64,000 nucleotides of DNA from Anniella stebbinsi. Lineage: Eukaryota; Chordata; Lepidosauria; Squamata; Anniellidae. The DNA is taken from the NCBI GenBank assembly GCA_029215795.1, contig JARDYH010000001.1, positions 294,692,654-294,756,653 on the forward strand, written 5' to 3'. A model generated the notes under the pieces. The model was not told the DNA's origin, made no database searches, and was given only the letters and a program-made list of their open reading frames with translations. The position numbers and the translations under genes are program-made. Within the stretch, counting starts at the first letter, position 1, and each line of letters begins with the position of its first letter. Shown here piece by piece: positions 32,668 to 42,600 of the stretch.

Positions 32668-34748
32668 TATTACTAAGTCCATAGATCATGATTTTGCAAA
32701 AGGCTGTGTTTATATTTTCAGGTTTGAAAATAACAAATTTGCAGCCAGCCGAAAAATGCAAAGAGTGCCTCTACCACGATAGTAAGGTTACAGTGAGGGA
32801 TCAATTATTTAAAAGGGCTCCCATATCAAAACCTCCTTGCACTGGGAAATGAACATGTTTTGGAAGACGCCTTAGAGCTTTGAGGGAAAATATCAGCCAG
32901 AGCTCTTGAGATGCTTGGAGAAGCTGGTTGTTTTACCTAAGGTCTAACCCTTCAATCCTATGTCCTCCACCTTCATGGTTGTCTTTGTCTAATTGTTTCT
33001 TGTCCTTTGCTCTTAATACCAGGACCAACAAGATGGCTTGGTTTTGCTCTCTTCCTAGCAAGAGAAGCAGCACTTCAGCTTTATAGGCACTGCTAATGCA
33101 TTTCCTCCTGTCCTTTCGTGGGTAGTGAGGGGCACTCAGTGTTGCATCCCCTGCCACCACCAAAATAATTAAAAGGCACAAAGGGGTACAGGCAGCTGCT
33201 GCTAGTGATGTTATGGACATTCATCAATTGGCATCTACAACAGTCATGAACCACCATCTAACTACAAGCTCTTGTGATAGAGCATGAGCTGTAGCATCAA
33301 GTGGGATTTGCATTTTTGCGAGAACAAAATATTTTTTTGTGATTACAGTGAAAATGTGTTTTACTTGCAAAAGAAGTGGATCCTTGCTGCCCAGATTCAC
33401 TGCAACGACTGTGTGTCAATTGCTCATTTATAGTGCAATAAACCCCCCAATCATCTGAAACTCTCTTAATGTGACAGCATTTTAAGTTATTTGTTATATC
33501 ATTTGCCTAACGATGTTACCTTTTCCTTATGGTCACTTTACAAATTTTTAGAAACTTACAGAAAAATGTGAATATAATGGAAATGTGGCATCTGGATGTT
33601 ACCTTCAATTATTTCCCAACAAATGCATATGACTGAGTTGTGTAATTGTTTGCAGGAATAACCTCTGCATAAAACGTGTAGTGTTTGGTACAAGGAAACA
33701 ACCCATCCTGCAGTTGCCTAAGGATTTTGTTGATCAAATACATACTCTTTCAAGAAAATGCTAAGTAATATTGTAGTTTTTCCCTTTATGCCACTGATCC
33801 AAGATCTGCAGCATTATTTAGCTTTCTTCTCTCAGATTCAGGGCATAAGGAATTGAATATTTATCAAGCAAAATGTAATGAAACCTCAATTTCTTTACAT
33901 TTGGGTCTTGACCCAAGCACTGACAGCAAAGAGAAATAAACAAAGAGCCCTAATCATCATAATAATAATTTATCAGGCAACTTCCATCCTGGAGTTTCAT
34001 ACCTCTTAAATATTAATGATGATCATGCATAACAAATATATGAACTAAGAGCACGAAATATCTTTATTCCTATTCTGAATAAAGAATATACAGATGAAAC
34101 AGATTATGAGATTCCCCCCTGCCCAATCTCAAATGCAAAAAACTGGAAATAGATGTCTCTGACTTTCCATCTTGTTTCTTGTAACAAATTCAATGACAAG
34201 AAAAACCATTCTTGCAATAATATTATATATGAATCTGTAGGAGGCTGAGTGTGTGCAGATTCCCTCTTGTTCTATTTCCTATGCAAAGACAATGTGTGAA
34301 ATCATGTAGAGATTTCAAGGGAGCTGTCATTAATATGCTGATGAGTGATGCTTACCCTCTCTCCTTGTATGAACCAACAAATTATCTGGCTGTTATCAGG
34401 GATTACATGGAGGTAATCCAACTGCAGCCGAACCCAAAGATGAGGAAAGTTTGGCAAGTCTTGTAGTCAAAATGGAGTAGAGGCACACCTTCTGTCGTTA
34501 AGCAAAGGAGCCAAGTCCCATATACAGTTAGGTGCACAAACAATGGTCCATCAAGCTGAGCAGTCCACCTGCCATGGTGTTTGCCAGGTGCTTGAAAGCT
34601 CCTGCAGTTCTAGGTAGTTGGCATCAATGGGAGGTTTTTGCCAACTGTACATATCAAAGTGACCCACAGAGAAACCAACAATGATCCTGAGATGGGGAGG
34701 AAACTCAGGTAGCATTTATCCCAGTATATATACCAGAGGAGGTTAACT
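32668..34748. other. Unassigned AT-rich sequence
   Basis: Contains ATAATAATAAT at about 33958. No frame resembles an exon. Confidence 0.4.
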
Positions 34749-34749
34749 T

Positions 34750-34853
34750 GTGGTCCTCCAGATGTTTTAGTCTATAACTCCCCTGATTACTCATCATTGG
34801 CTGTACTGTCTAGAACTGATCGGGTTTGTAGGCCATAACATCTGGAGGGCCAT
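34750..34853. mobile_element. Palindromic MITE (GGCCCTCCAGATGTT type)
   Basis: The left arm GGTCCTCCAGATGTTTTAG and right arm CATAACATCTGGAGGGCC are inverted copies around a short centre containing ATCATTGGCTGTACTG. I recognise this hairpin as a widespread reptile short repeat. No target duplication was resolved. Confidence 0.65.
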
Positions 34854-34924
34854 GTGGACACTGCATATATTGTAAATATACTAAAAATGTCACACTTTCA
34901 TCAATTCAGGACATAATAAAATTT

Positions 34925-35262
34925 ATAATATTCAACATTTTCCCACTTGTAGCAGTACATATGTGGAATACATCACGAAATGTAACTGTGACAAAATGTA
35001 TATTGGTCACTCAACAAATGCATGAGTGAACACTTCAGTACTATAGGCCACAAAAGATCTGGTGCTCCCCAACTAAACTATAAATATCCCATCCTGTTGA
35101 AGAATAAACTTTTTGGGTGGCTGGGGAAAAAAAACATGTAAACCTAATGCCAAACTTCTTCTTAGAAGACAGATTCTGCAGCTAGACTGTCTAGTTCCAA
35201 AGGGTTTGAATGAGGACCTAGAATTTTATCATTACTGTAAGTTTGGAAAGAACCTCAGTAGT
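34925..35262 (+). mobile_element. Penelope-like element relic with GIY-YIG endonuclease
   Basis: A broken plus-strand frame near 34955-35010 reads YVEYITKCNCDKMYIGHST, which fits the core of a GIY-YIG nuclease domain (xVYxIxCxCxxxYIG). About 130 bp on, LLLRRQILQLDCLVPKGLNE then DLEFYHY matches the C-terminal pattern REx-WI-x-L-x-TL-x-P-x-GLNE of Penelope-like proteins. In-frame stops and a substituted REQ segment show it is inactive. No RT part or terminal repeat was found; 35263-35638 may be its 3' flank or unique DNA. Confidence 0.65.
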
Positions 35263-35638
35263 TTATTCATGAATACAGGAAAAAAATGCAACAAGAAATC
35301 TCCCCTGAAATTAAACGGTATTGTCTTCACCTGCAGCCAATTTAAGACTCTAAAAGCAGGGTAAGTCCGCCATGCTTTTTGAGCAGTTTAAGACAGAAGA
35401 AGCATTGGACGGATTCGTTTTGACACATTTGGAGAAAGATAAGCTGGTGAGTAGGAAAATACAAATACATGAAGAAAATGTTTCTGTAGAGGAATGTGCT
35501 AATTTGGCCGTAAAGGTTCAGTGTTAATGGAACAGCTTGTTTTATCAGCCAAGGGAGTGTACTATATCAGATTTACCTTTAATTGTGTATCTAAGCATTC
35601 TCAAAAAGGAAAGATGTTCAATTCCAACATGTAGGTGC
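35263..35638. other. Unassigned sequence after the Penelope relic
   Basis: No motif identified. It ends at the 8-bp duplication of the next element. Confidence 0.35.
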
Positions 35639-37209
35639 ATTTTAACTAGGGGTGTGCATGGACCCCCCGGATCGGATCGGGACCCGGATCGGGACCTCCA
35701 ATTTTGTCCCGGACCGGTTCGGACAAAATCGGAGGCCCCCCGGACCGGATCGAGTCCGATCCCGACCCAAAAATCGTAAATTTTTGGATCGGCCGCCATT
35801 TTTTTCCCCATAGACTTGCATTGCAATGCAAGTCTATGAGGAAAAAATGGTGGCAGGTGGGTGAGGGGGGGCCTAACTCCCTCCCCCCCCGGGGCCGTCC
35901 GCTGTGGACGGCCCCGGCAGGTAAGCCCCCTCCCCCGCGCTCCCTACCCCCCCTGGGGCCGCCCGCTTCCATCCGCTGGCGCCCGCGGGCGCCAGCGGAT
36001 AGAAGCGGACGGCTCCGGGGGGGGTAAGCCCCCTTCCCCGCCACTGCTTACCTTCTCGGCCCGTCTGCTCCCGTCCGGCGCCGGCGGCTACTACCAGCGG
36101 GCTCCGCGGCCTACTCTCGAGTAGCGCGCCGGGTGATGACATCACCCGGCGCGCCACCCTGGAGCAGGCCGCGGAGCCTGCTGGTAGTAGTAGGCGCCGG
36201 CGCTGGACGGGAGCCGCCGGGCCGGGAAGGTAAGGGCCCCCCTCCCCCCTCCGCACGCCCCCTCCTCCCCTCCACGCACCCCCTCCTTACCTTCCCGGCC
36301 CGGCGGCTCCCGTCCGGCGCCGGCGCCTACTACTCCCAGCAGGCTCCGCGGCCTGCTCTAGAGTAGCGCGCCGGGTGATGACATCACCCGGCGCGCCACC
36401 CTAGAACAGGCCGCGGAGCCTGCTGGGAGTAGTAGGCGCCGGCGCCGGACGGGAGCCGCCGGGCCGGGAAGGTAAGGGCCCCCCTCCCCCCTCCGCGCAC
36501 CCCCTCCTCCCCTCCATGCACCCCCTCCTTACCTTCCCGGCCCGGCGGCTCCCGTCCGGCGCCGGCGCCTACTACTACCAGCAGGCTCCGCGGCCTGCTC
36601 TAGAGTAGTGCGCCGGGTGATGACATCACCCGGCGCGCCACCCTAGAGCAGGCCGCGGAGCCTGCTGGGAGTAGTAGGCGCCGGCGCCGGACGGGAGCCG
36701 CCGGGCCGGGAAGGTAAGGGCCCCCCTCCCCCCTCCGCGCGCCCCCTCCTCCCCTCCACGCACCCCCTGCTTACCTTCTCGGCCCGTCCGCTCCCGTCCG
36801 GGGCCGGCGGCTACCACCGGCAGGCTCCGCGGCCTGCTCTAGAGTAGCGCGCCGGGTGATAACATCACCCGGCGCGCCACCCTAGAGCAGGCCGCGGAGC
36901 CCGCTGGTAGTAGCTGCTAGTGCCGGACGGGAGCGGACGGGCCGAGAAGGTAAGCACCCCCCTCCTCCCCCCCCCCGCTGTCCACTTTCATCGGCGGGCG
37001 CCCGCTGGCGCCCGCCAATGGAAGCGGCGGTGGGCGCCAGTGGGCGCCTGCCGATCCGCCGAACCGGTTCGGAGCCTTTTCGGACCGGTTCGGATTGGAT
37101 CGGCCGATCCAGCTGCGGGATCGGAAATCGGATAATTTATCCGATTTCCCACTGGACCGGACTCGGATCGTGGATCGGGTCCGATCCAGTGCACATCCCT
37201 AATTTTAAC
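35639..37209 (+). mobile_element. CpG-rich hAT-like element with four tandem palindromes (copy A)
   Basis: The element is 35647-37201 (1,555 bp). It starts TAGGGGTGTGCATGGACC and ends GATCCAGTGCACATCCCTA, with a perfect 8-bp duplication ATTTTAAC (35639-35646 and 37202-37209). Subterminal zones are packed with GATCGG/CCGATC words. A 30-bp perfect palindrome sits at 35809-35838. The core has four palindromic units spaced about 240 bp, centred near 36139, 36382, 36622 and 36862 on GGGTGATGACATCACCC. Each is embedded in GGCGCGCC and in arms containing CCGGCGCC. No transposase is encoded; the overlapping long frames are chance products of GC-rich DNA. Confidence 0.9.
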
Positions 37210-37777
37210 ATATCAGTAGGTAAAGATAATGAATTAGAACTTTTCTATAATGCAATCCAATGCAAAAAAACACAAACTTTTTAATGGTTATGTCTTAGAA
37301 ACGTTGCAAAATATGGATGCATTTTAGTACAATACTGTTATTTTTAGACATGTTTATAGATGTTAGGAGTGTTTTAAACCATTAATAACGCTTTGCAATG
37401 ATGCATTAGATTTATCTCTGATATTTTTACAAGCAAGGTTACTAATGGGACATTTTTCTAACTTAACTTTTTGGTGTGCTTCTACACACTTGTAAGTGGA
37501 TGCAAAAAAGTAGGCGTTTATAACAAGCAATGGATTTAATATACGTAATGATTTTTTTTCATGGTTATGTTTTAGAAATGTTACAAATTGTGGATTCAGT
37601 AAATACTATTAATTATTGCAACATAGTATATGTTAAGTTTCTTAGGAGTATCACAAAATGTTAACAACGTATTATAATGGAATTTTAATTGCAATCCAGG
37701 AGGAAGAACATTTCTTTCCGAAATGTATTGAGCACAATAAACATTTTTTTTCAGGCAGCTGAGAAGGTTTTCCCTTC
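37202..37777. other. AT-rich unique spacer (also present at 39835-40410)
   Basis: The only non-transposon part of the duplicated block. It shows no exon or promoter signal, and a 74-codon frame has no recognisable domain. Confidence 0.5.
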
Positions 37778-37821
37778 TACTTTGGGACATACAAGTGCCT
37801 TCCCCTTTTGCTGTTTCCATG

Positions 37822-38339
37822 CAGCCATCAACCTGCAGGAGAAGGAGGCCTGCTGCCAGGGGAGGAGAGGAGTGCGCCTGCTTGCCTGCCTCCTGGTCTT
37901 CACTGCTGCCACCACCACCACCACCCTCCAGAGGATTTCAGCCTGGCAGACTGCCACTCCCTGCATGACCAGGCTCCTAGGTACTGAGCCAGCTGCTGTG
38001 GACAATTACATCAGTCCCTCTCCCTTCCTGGGAGGGATATTTAAGCTGCTGGCTGAAGGGGCCTGGGAAAGCCATCAACCTGCAGGAGAAGGAGGCCTGC
38101 TGCCAGGGGAGGAGAGGAGTGTGCCCACCTGCCTGCTGGCTTTTTGTTTTTGTCTTTGGTGTTTGTTTGTTTGTTTGTTTGTTTGTTTGTTTGTTTGTTT
38201 TTCCCCTTTCCCCAGGCTTGAGCTATGTGCCTGGGAGGGAGGATACAGGGCCAAGTGGGGGGATCTGAGGGGAGCACAATTAGGGTAGTGACGGGTAGAG
38301 GGAGATATGGCGTTGTGAGAAGGACTTGCCAGGTTAGGG
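37822..38339 (+). mobile_element. L2-like LINE 5' untranslated piece cut by the duplication
   Basis: Identical in layout to 40455-40968, preceded by the same 44-bp target sequence (37778-37821). It ends abruptly where the second copy of the CpG-rich element begins. It includes a (TTTG)n run at 38161-38202. The 199-codon frame here (37689-38288) starts outside the LINE and translates the TTTG run as a Cys/Leu/Phe/Val repeat, so it is not a gene. Confidence 0.9.
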
Positions 38340-39834
38340 TCCCGGACCGGTTCGGACAAAATCGGAGGCCCCCCGGACCGGATCGAGTCCGATCCCGACC
38401 CAAAAATCGTAAATTTTTGGATCGGCCGCCATTTTTTTCCCCATAGACTTGCATTGCAATGCAAGTCTATGAGGAAAAAATGGTGGCAGGTGGGTGAGGG
38501 GGGGCCTAACTCCCTCCCCCCCCCGGGGCCGTCCGCTGTGGACGGCCCCGGCAGGTAAGCCCCCTCCCCCGCGCTCCCTACCCCCCCTGGGGCCGCCTGC
38601 TTCCATCCGCTGGCGCCCGCGGGCGCCAGCGGATAGAAGCGGACGGCTCCGGGGGGGGTAAGCCCCCTTCCCCGCCACTGCTTACCTTCTCGGCCCGTCT
38701 GCTCCCGTCCGGCGCCGGCGGCTACTACCAGCGGGCTCCGCGGCCTACTCTCGAGTAGCGCGCCGGGTGATGACATCACCCGGCGCGCCACCCTGGAGCA
38801 GGCCGCGGAGCCTGCTGGTAGTAGTAGGCGCCGGCGCTGGACGGGAGCCGCCGGGCCGGGAAGGTAAGGGCCCCCCTCCCCCCTCCGCACGCCCCCTCCT
38901 CCCCTCCACGCACCCCCTCCTTACCTTCCCGGCCCGGCGGCTCCCGTCCGGCGCCGGCGCCTACTACTCCCAGCAGGCTCCGCGGCCTGCTCTAGAGTAG
39001 CGCGCCGGGTGATGACATCACCCGGCGCGCCACCCTAGAACAGGCCGCGGAGCCTGCTGGGAGTAGTAGGCGCCGGCGCCGGACGGGAGCCGCCGGGCCG
39101 GGAAGGTAAGGGCCCCCCTCCCCCCTCCGCGCACCCCCTCCTCCCCTCCATGCACCCCCTCCTTACCTTCCCGGCCCGGCGGCTCCCGTCCGGCGCCGGC
39201 GCCTACTACTACCAGCAGGCTCCGCGGCCTGCTCTAGAGTAGTGCGCCGGGTGATGACATCACCCGGCGCGCCACCCTAGAGCAGGCCGCGGAGCCTGCT
39301 GGGAGTAGTAGGCGCCGGCGCCGGACGGGAGCCGCCGGGCCGGGAAGGTAAGGGCCCCCCTCCCCCCTCCGCGCGCCCCCTCCTCCCCTCCACGCACCCC
39401 CTGCTTACCTTCTCGGCCCGTCCGCTCCCGTCCGGGGCCGGCGGCTACCACCGGCAGGCTCCGCGGCCTGCTCTAGAGTAGCGCGCCGGGTGATAACATC
39501 ACCCGGCGCGCCACCCTAGAGCAGGCCGCGGAGCCCGCTGGTAGTAGCTGCTAGTGCCGGACGGGAGCGGACGGGCCGAGAAGGTAAGCACCCCCCTCCT
39601 CCCCCCCCCGCTGTCCACTTTCATCGGCGGGCGCCCGCTGGCGCCCGCCAATGGAAGCGGCGGTGGGCGCCAGTGGGCGCCTGCCGATCCGCCGAACCGG
39701 TTCGGAGCCTTTTCGGACCGGTTCGGATTGGATCGGCCGATCCAGCTGCGGGATCGGAAATCGGATAATTTATCCGATTTCCCACTGGACCGGACTCGGA
39801 TCGTGGATCGGGTCCGATCCAGTGCACATCCCTA
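38340..39834 (+). mobile_element. CpG-rich hAT-like element, left-truncated duplicate
   Basis: Same four-palindrome core and right terminus (CAGTGCACATCCCTA at 39834) as copy A, but it has no left TAGGGGTGTGCA end and hence no second target duplication. It arose by segmental duplication, not transposition. A 271-codon minus-strand frame (38075-38890) crosses the duplication junction and is spurious. Confidence 0.95.
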
Positions 39835-40968
39835 ATTTTAACATATCAGTAGGTAAAGATAATGAATTAGAACTTTTCTATAATGCAATCCAATGCAAAA
39901 AAACACAAACTTTTTAATGGTTATGTCTTAGAAACGTTGCAAAATATGGATGCATTTTAGTACAATACTGTTATTTTTAGACATGTTTATAGATGTTAGG
40001 AGTGTTTTAAACCATTAATAACGCTTTGCAATGATGCATTAGATTTATCTCTGATATTTTTACAAGCAAGGTTACTAATGGGACATTTTTCTAACTTAAC
40101 TTTTTGGTGTGCTTCTACACACTTGTAAGTGGATGCAAAAAAGTAGGCGTTTATAACAAGCAATGGATTTAATATACGTAATGATTTTTTTTCATGGTTA
40201 TGTTTTAGAAATGTTACAAATTGTGGATTCAGTAAATACTATTAATTATTGCAACATAGTATATGTTAAGTTTCTTAGGAGTATCACAAAATGTTAACAA
40301 CGTATTATAATGGAATTTTAATTGCAATCCAGGAGGAAGAACATTTCTTTCCGAAATGTATTGAGCACAATAAACATTTTTTTTCAGGCAGCTGAGAAGG
40401 TTTTCCCTTCTACTTTGGGACATACAAGTGCCTTCCCCTTTTGCTGTTTCCATGCAGCCATCAACCTGCAGGAGAAGGAGGCCTGCTGCCAGGGGAGGAG
40501 AGGAGTGCGCCTGCTTGCCTGCCTCCTGGTCTTCACTGCTGCCACCACCACCACCACCCTCCAGAGGATTTCAGCCTGGCAGACTGCCACTCCCTGCATG
40601 ACCAGGCTCCTAGGTACTGAGCCAGCTGCTGTGGACAATTACATCAGTCCCTCTCCCTTCCTGGGAGGGATATTTAAGCTGCTGGCTGAAGGGGCCTGGG
40701 AAAGCCATCAACCTGCAGGAGAAGGAGGCCTGCTGCCAGGGGAGGAGAGGAGTGTGCCCACCTGCCTGCTGGCTTTTTGTTTTTGTCTTTGGTGTTTGTT
40801 TGTTTGTTTGTTTGTTTGTTTGTTTGTTTTTCCCCTTTCCCCAGGCTTGAGCTATGTGCCTGGGAGGGAGGATACAGGGCCAAGTGGGGGGATCTGAGGG
40901 GAGCACAATTAGGGTAGTGACGGGTAGAGGGAGATATGGCGTTGTGAGAAGGACTTGCCAGGTTAGGG
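38340..40968. repeat. Tandem duplication, copy 2 (2,629 bp)
   Basis: Second copy of 35707-38339. It contains the CpG-rich hAT-like element without its first 60 bp (38340-39834), the AT-rich spacer (39835-40410), the LINE target sequence and the LINE start. Here the LINE continues past 40968 to its natural end. Confidence 0.95.
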
Positions 40969-42600
40969 AAACAAGGCCCAGACAGTTAATGGTTGTGCCT
41001 TGTTCTGGTCCCCCTCATACCCACAGGCTTGTTGGTTGCCTTATCAGCCAGCCCTCAGGCCTCCGGGTGCTGCTTTTAAATGCCAGATCAGTGCATAATA
41101 AGATCTCCCTCATCCACGACTTAATTGTGGATGAGGCAGCTGATCTGGCATGTATAACCGAGACCTGGGTGGGAGAGCAGGGAGGCGTTAGTCTCTCCCA
41201 GTTATGCCCACCGGGGTACTTGGTTCAGCATCAGGGTAGACTTGAGGGCCGGGGAGGGGGGGTTGCTGTGGTCTATAGGAATTCCATCCCCCTCTGCAGG
41301 CTCCCTGTCCATGCGACTACTGGTCTGGAGTGTTTGCACCTTGTGTTGGGCCAACGGGACAGATTAGGGATTCTGTTGGTGTACCGCCCACCCCGCTGCT
41401 CAATGGACTCCCTAGCTGAGCTGACAGAGGTGGTCTCTGGTGTACTGTTGAGGTCCCCCAGACTCTTGGTTCTGGGGGATGTCAACATTCATGCCGAGGG
41501 TACTTTATCTGGGGCAGCTCAGGATTTTATGGTCTCCATGACAACCATGGGACTGTCCCAACATACCATCGGCCCAACGCATGTAGCAGGGCACACTCCA
41601 GACCTGGTTTTTTCAACTGGACATGGATTGAGACGCTGTTAGTGGGTGGTTCCGCTGACCGGATGGAGGGTGTTCAACCTGTTCTGGATGGGGTTGAACT
41701 CCCCTTGAAGGAGCAGGTTTGTAGCTTGGGGGTTCTCCTAGAACCATCTCTGTCACTTGAGGCGCAGGTGGCCTCAGTGGCACGGAGTGCTTTCTACCAA
41801 CTTCGGTTGGTGGCCCAGCTATGTCCCTATCTGGACAGGGATAACCTGGCTTCAGTTGTCCATGCTCTGGTAACCTCCAAGTTAGATTACTGCAATGCAC
41901 TCTACGTGGGGCTGCCTTTGAAGGTGGTTCGGAAGCTGCAGCTTGTGCAAATTGCAGCAGCCAGATTGATAACTGGAACCAGTAGGTTCAAACATATAAG
42001 ACCTACTCTGGCCCGCTTGCATTGGCTGCCTGTATGTTTCCGAGCCCGGTTCAAGGTGCTGGTTTTAACCTATAAAGCCTTACACGGCTTGGGACCACAA
42101 TACCTGATGGAACGCCTTTCCCAACATGAACCTACCCGAACACTACGTTCAACATCTAAGGCCCTCCTCCGAGTGCCTCCTCCGAGGGAGGCTCGGAGGT
42201 CAGCAACAAGAGAGAGGGCCTTCTCTGTGGTGGCTCCCCAATTGTGGAACGATCTCCCCGACGAGGCCCGCCTGGCGCCAACATTGTTATCTTTTCGGCG
42301 CCAGGTCAAGACTTTCCTCTTCTCTCAGGCATTTGGCAATATTTGAGGAGCCTGGGTTTGTTTTGTTTTGCTTTGGTTTTGTAGTTTTTGAAGTGTTGAT
42401 GTGGTTTTTAAATGTATAGATTGTGTGTATGTTGTATGTTTTTGCTGTTTTAATTTTTGTATATTGTTTTTAATTGTTTTTAATCCTATGTAAACCGCCC
42501 AGAGAGCTTCGGCTATGGGGCGGTATACAAATGTAATAAATAAATAAATAAATAAATACTTTGGGACATACAAGTGCCTTCCCCTTTTGCTGTTTCCATG
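40411..42600 (+). mobile_element. L2-like LINE with endonuclease, internal deletion and 44-bp TSD
   Basis: The LINE is 40455-42556 (2,102 bp), flanked by an identical 44-bp sequence (40411-40454 and 42557-42600). Its 5' untranslated region holds a repeated block starting AGCCATCAACCTGCAGG (40456 and 40703, spacing 247 bp) and (TTTG)n. The coding part begins around SGLRVLLLNARSVHNKISL. Apurinic-endonuclease landmarks are present: N-A-R-S, ITETWVGEQ, VYRPPR, LVLGDVNIHAEG. At 41640 the frame jumps into the post-catalytic RT region (ETLLVGGSADRMEGVQPVLD), so palm motifs A to C are deleted. The C terminus is intact to RRQVKTFLFSQAFGNI. The 3' end has a CCGCCC...GGGCGG hairpin and an (AAAT)n tail. 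Confidence 0.93.

Larger units (their letters stand above)
35707..38339. repeat. Tandem duplication, copy 1 (2,633 bp)
   Basis: The block runs from position 61 of the CpG-rich element, through 0.6 kb of unique DNA, into the first 518 bp of an L2-like LINE. It is repeated directly at 38340-40968. By eye the two copies differ by one substitution (CCGCCCGC against CCGCCTGC near 35950/38597), two C-run lengths and one TTTG unit. The junction at 38339/38340 joins LINE sequence TTAGGG to element sequence TCCCGG with at most 1 bp of overlap. Confidence 0.95.

Noticed and set aside
36100..36900. CRISPR-like regular repeat array
   Set aside because: Units are about 240 bp, palindromic and contiguous, with no variable spacers, in a vertebrate genome.
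35900..36960. CpG-island promoter of a host gene
   Set aside because: The GC-rich block lies entirely within a transposon bounded by an 8-bp duplication and recurs elsewhere. No adjoining exon was found.
37689..38288. A 199-codon frame, repeated as 191 codons at 40322-40897
   Set aside because: It starts in unique AT-rich DNA, enters the LINE 5' region and translates a TTTG microsatellite as a Cys/Leu/Phe/Val run. The length difference is a slippage difference.
38075..38890. A 271-codon minus-strand open frame
   Set aside because: It crosses the tandem-duplication junction, joining CpG-rich transposon DNA to LINE 5' untranslated DNA and the TTTG tract. It has no domain and is Pro/Gly/Arg-rich as expected by composition.
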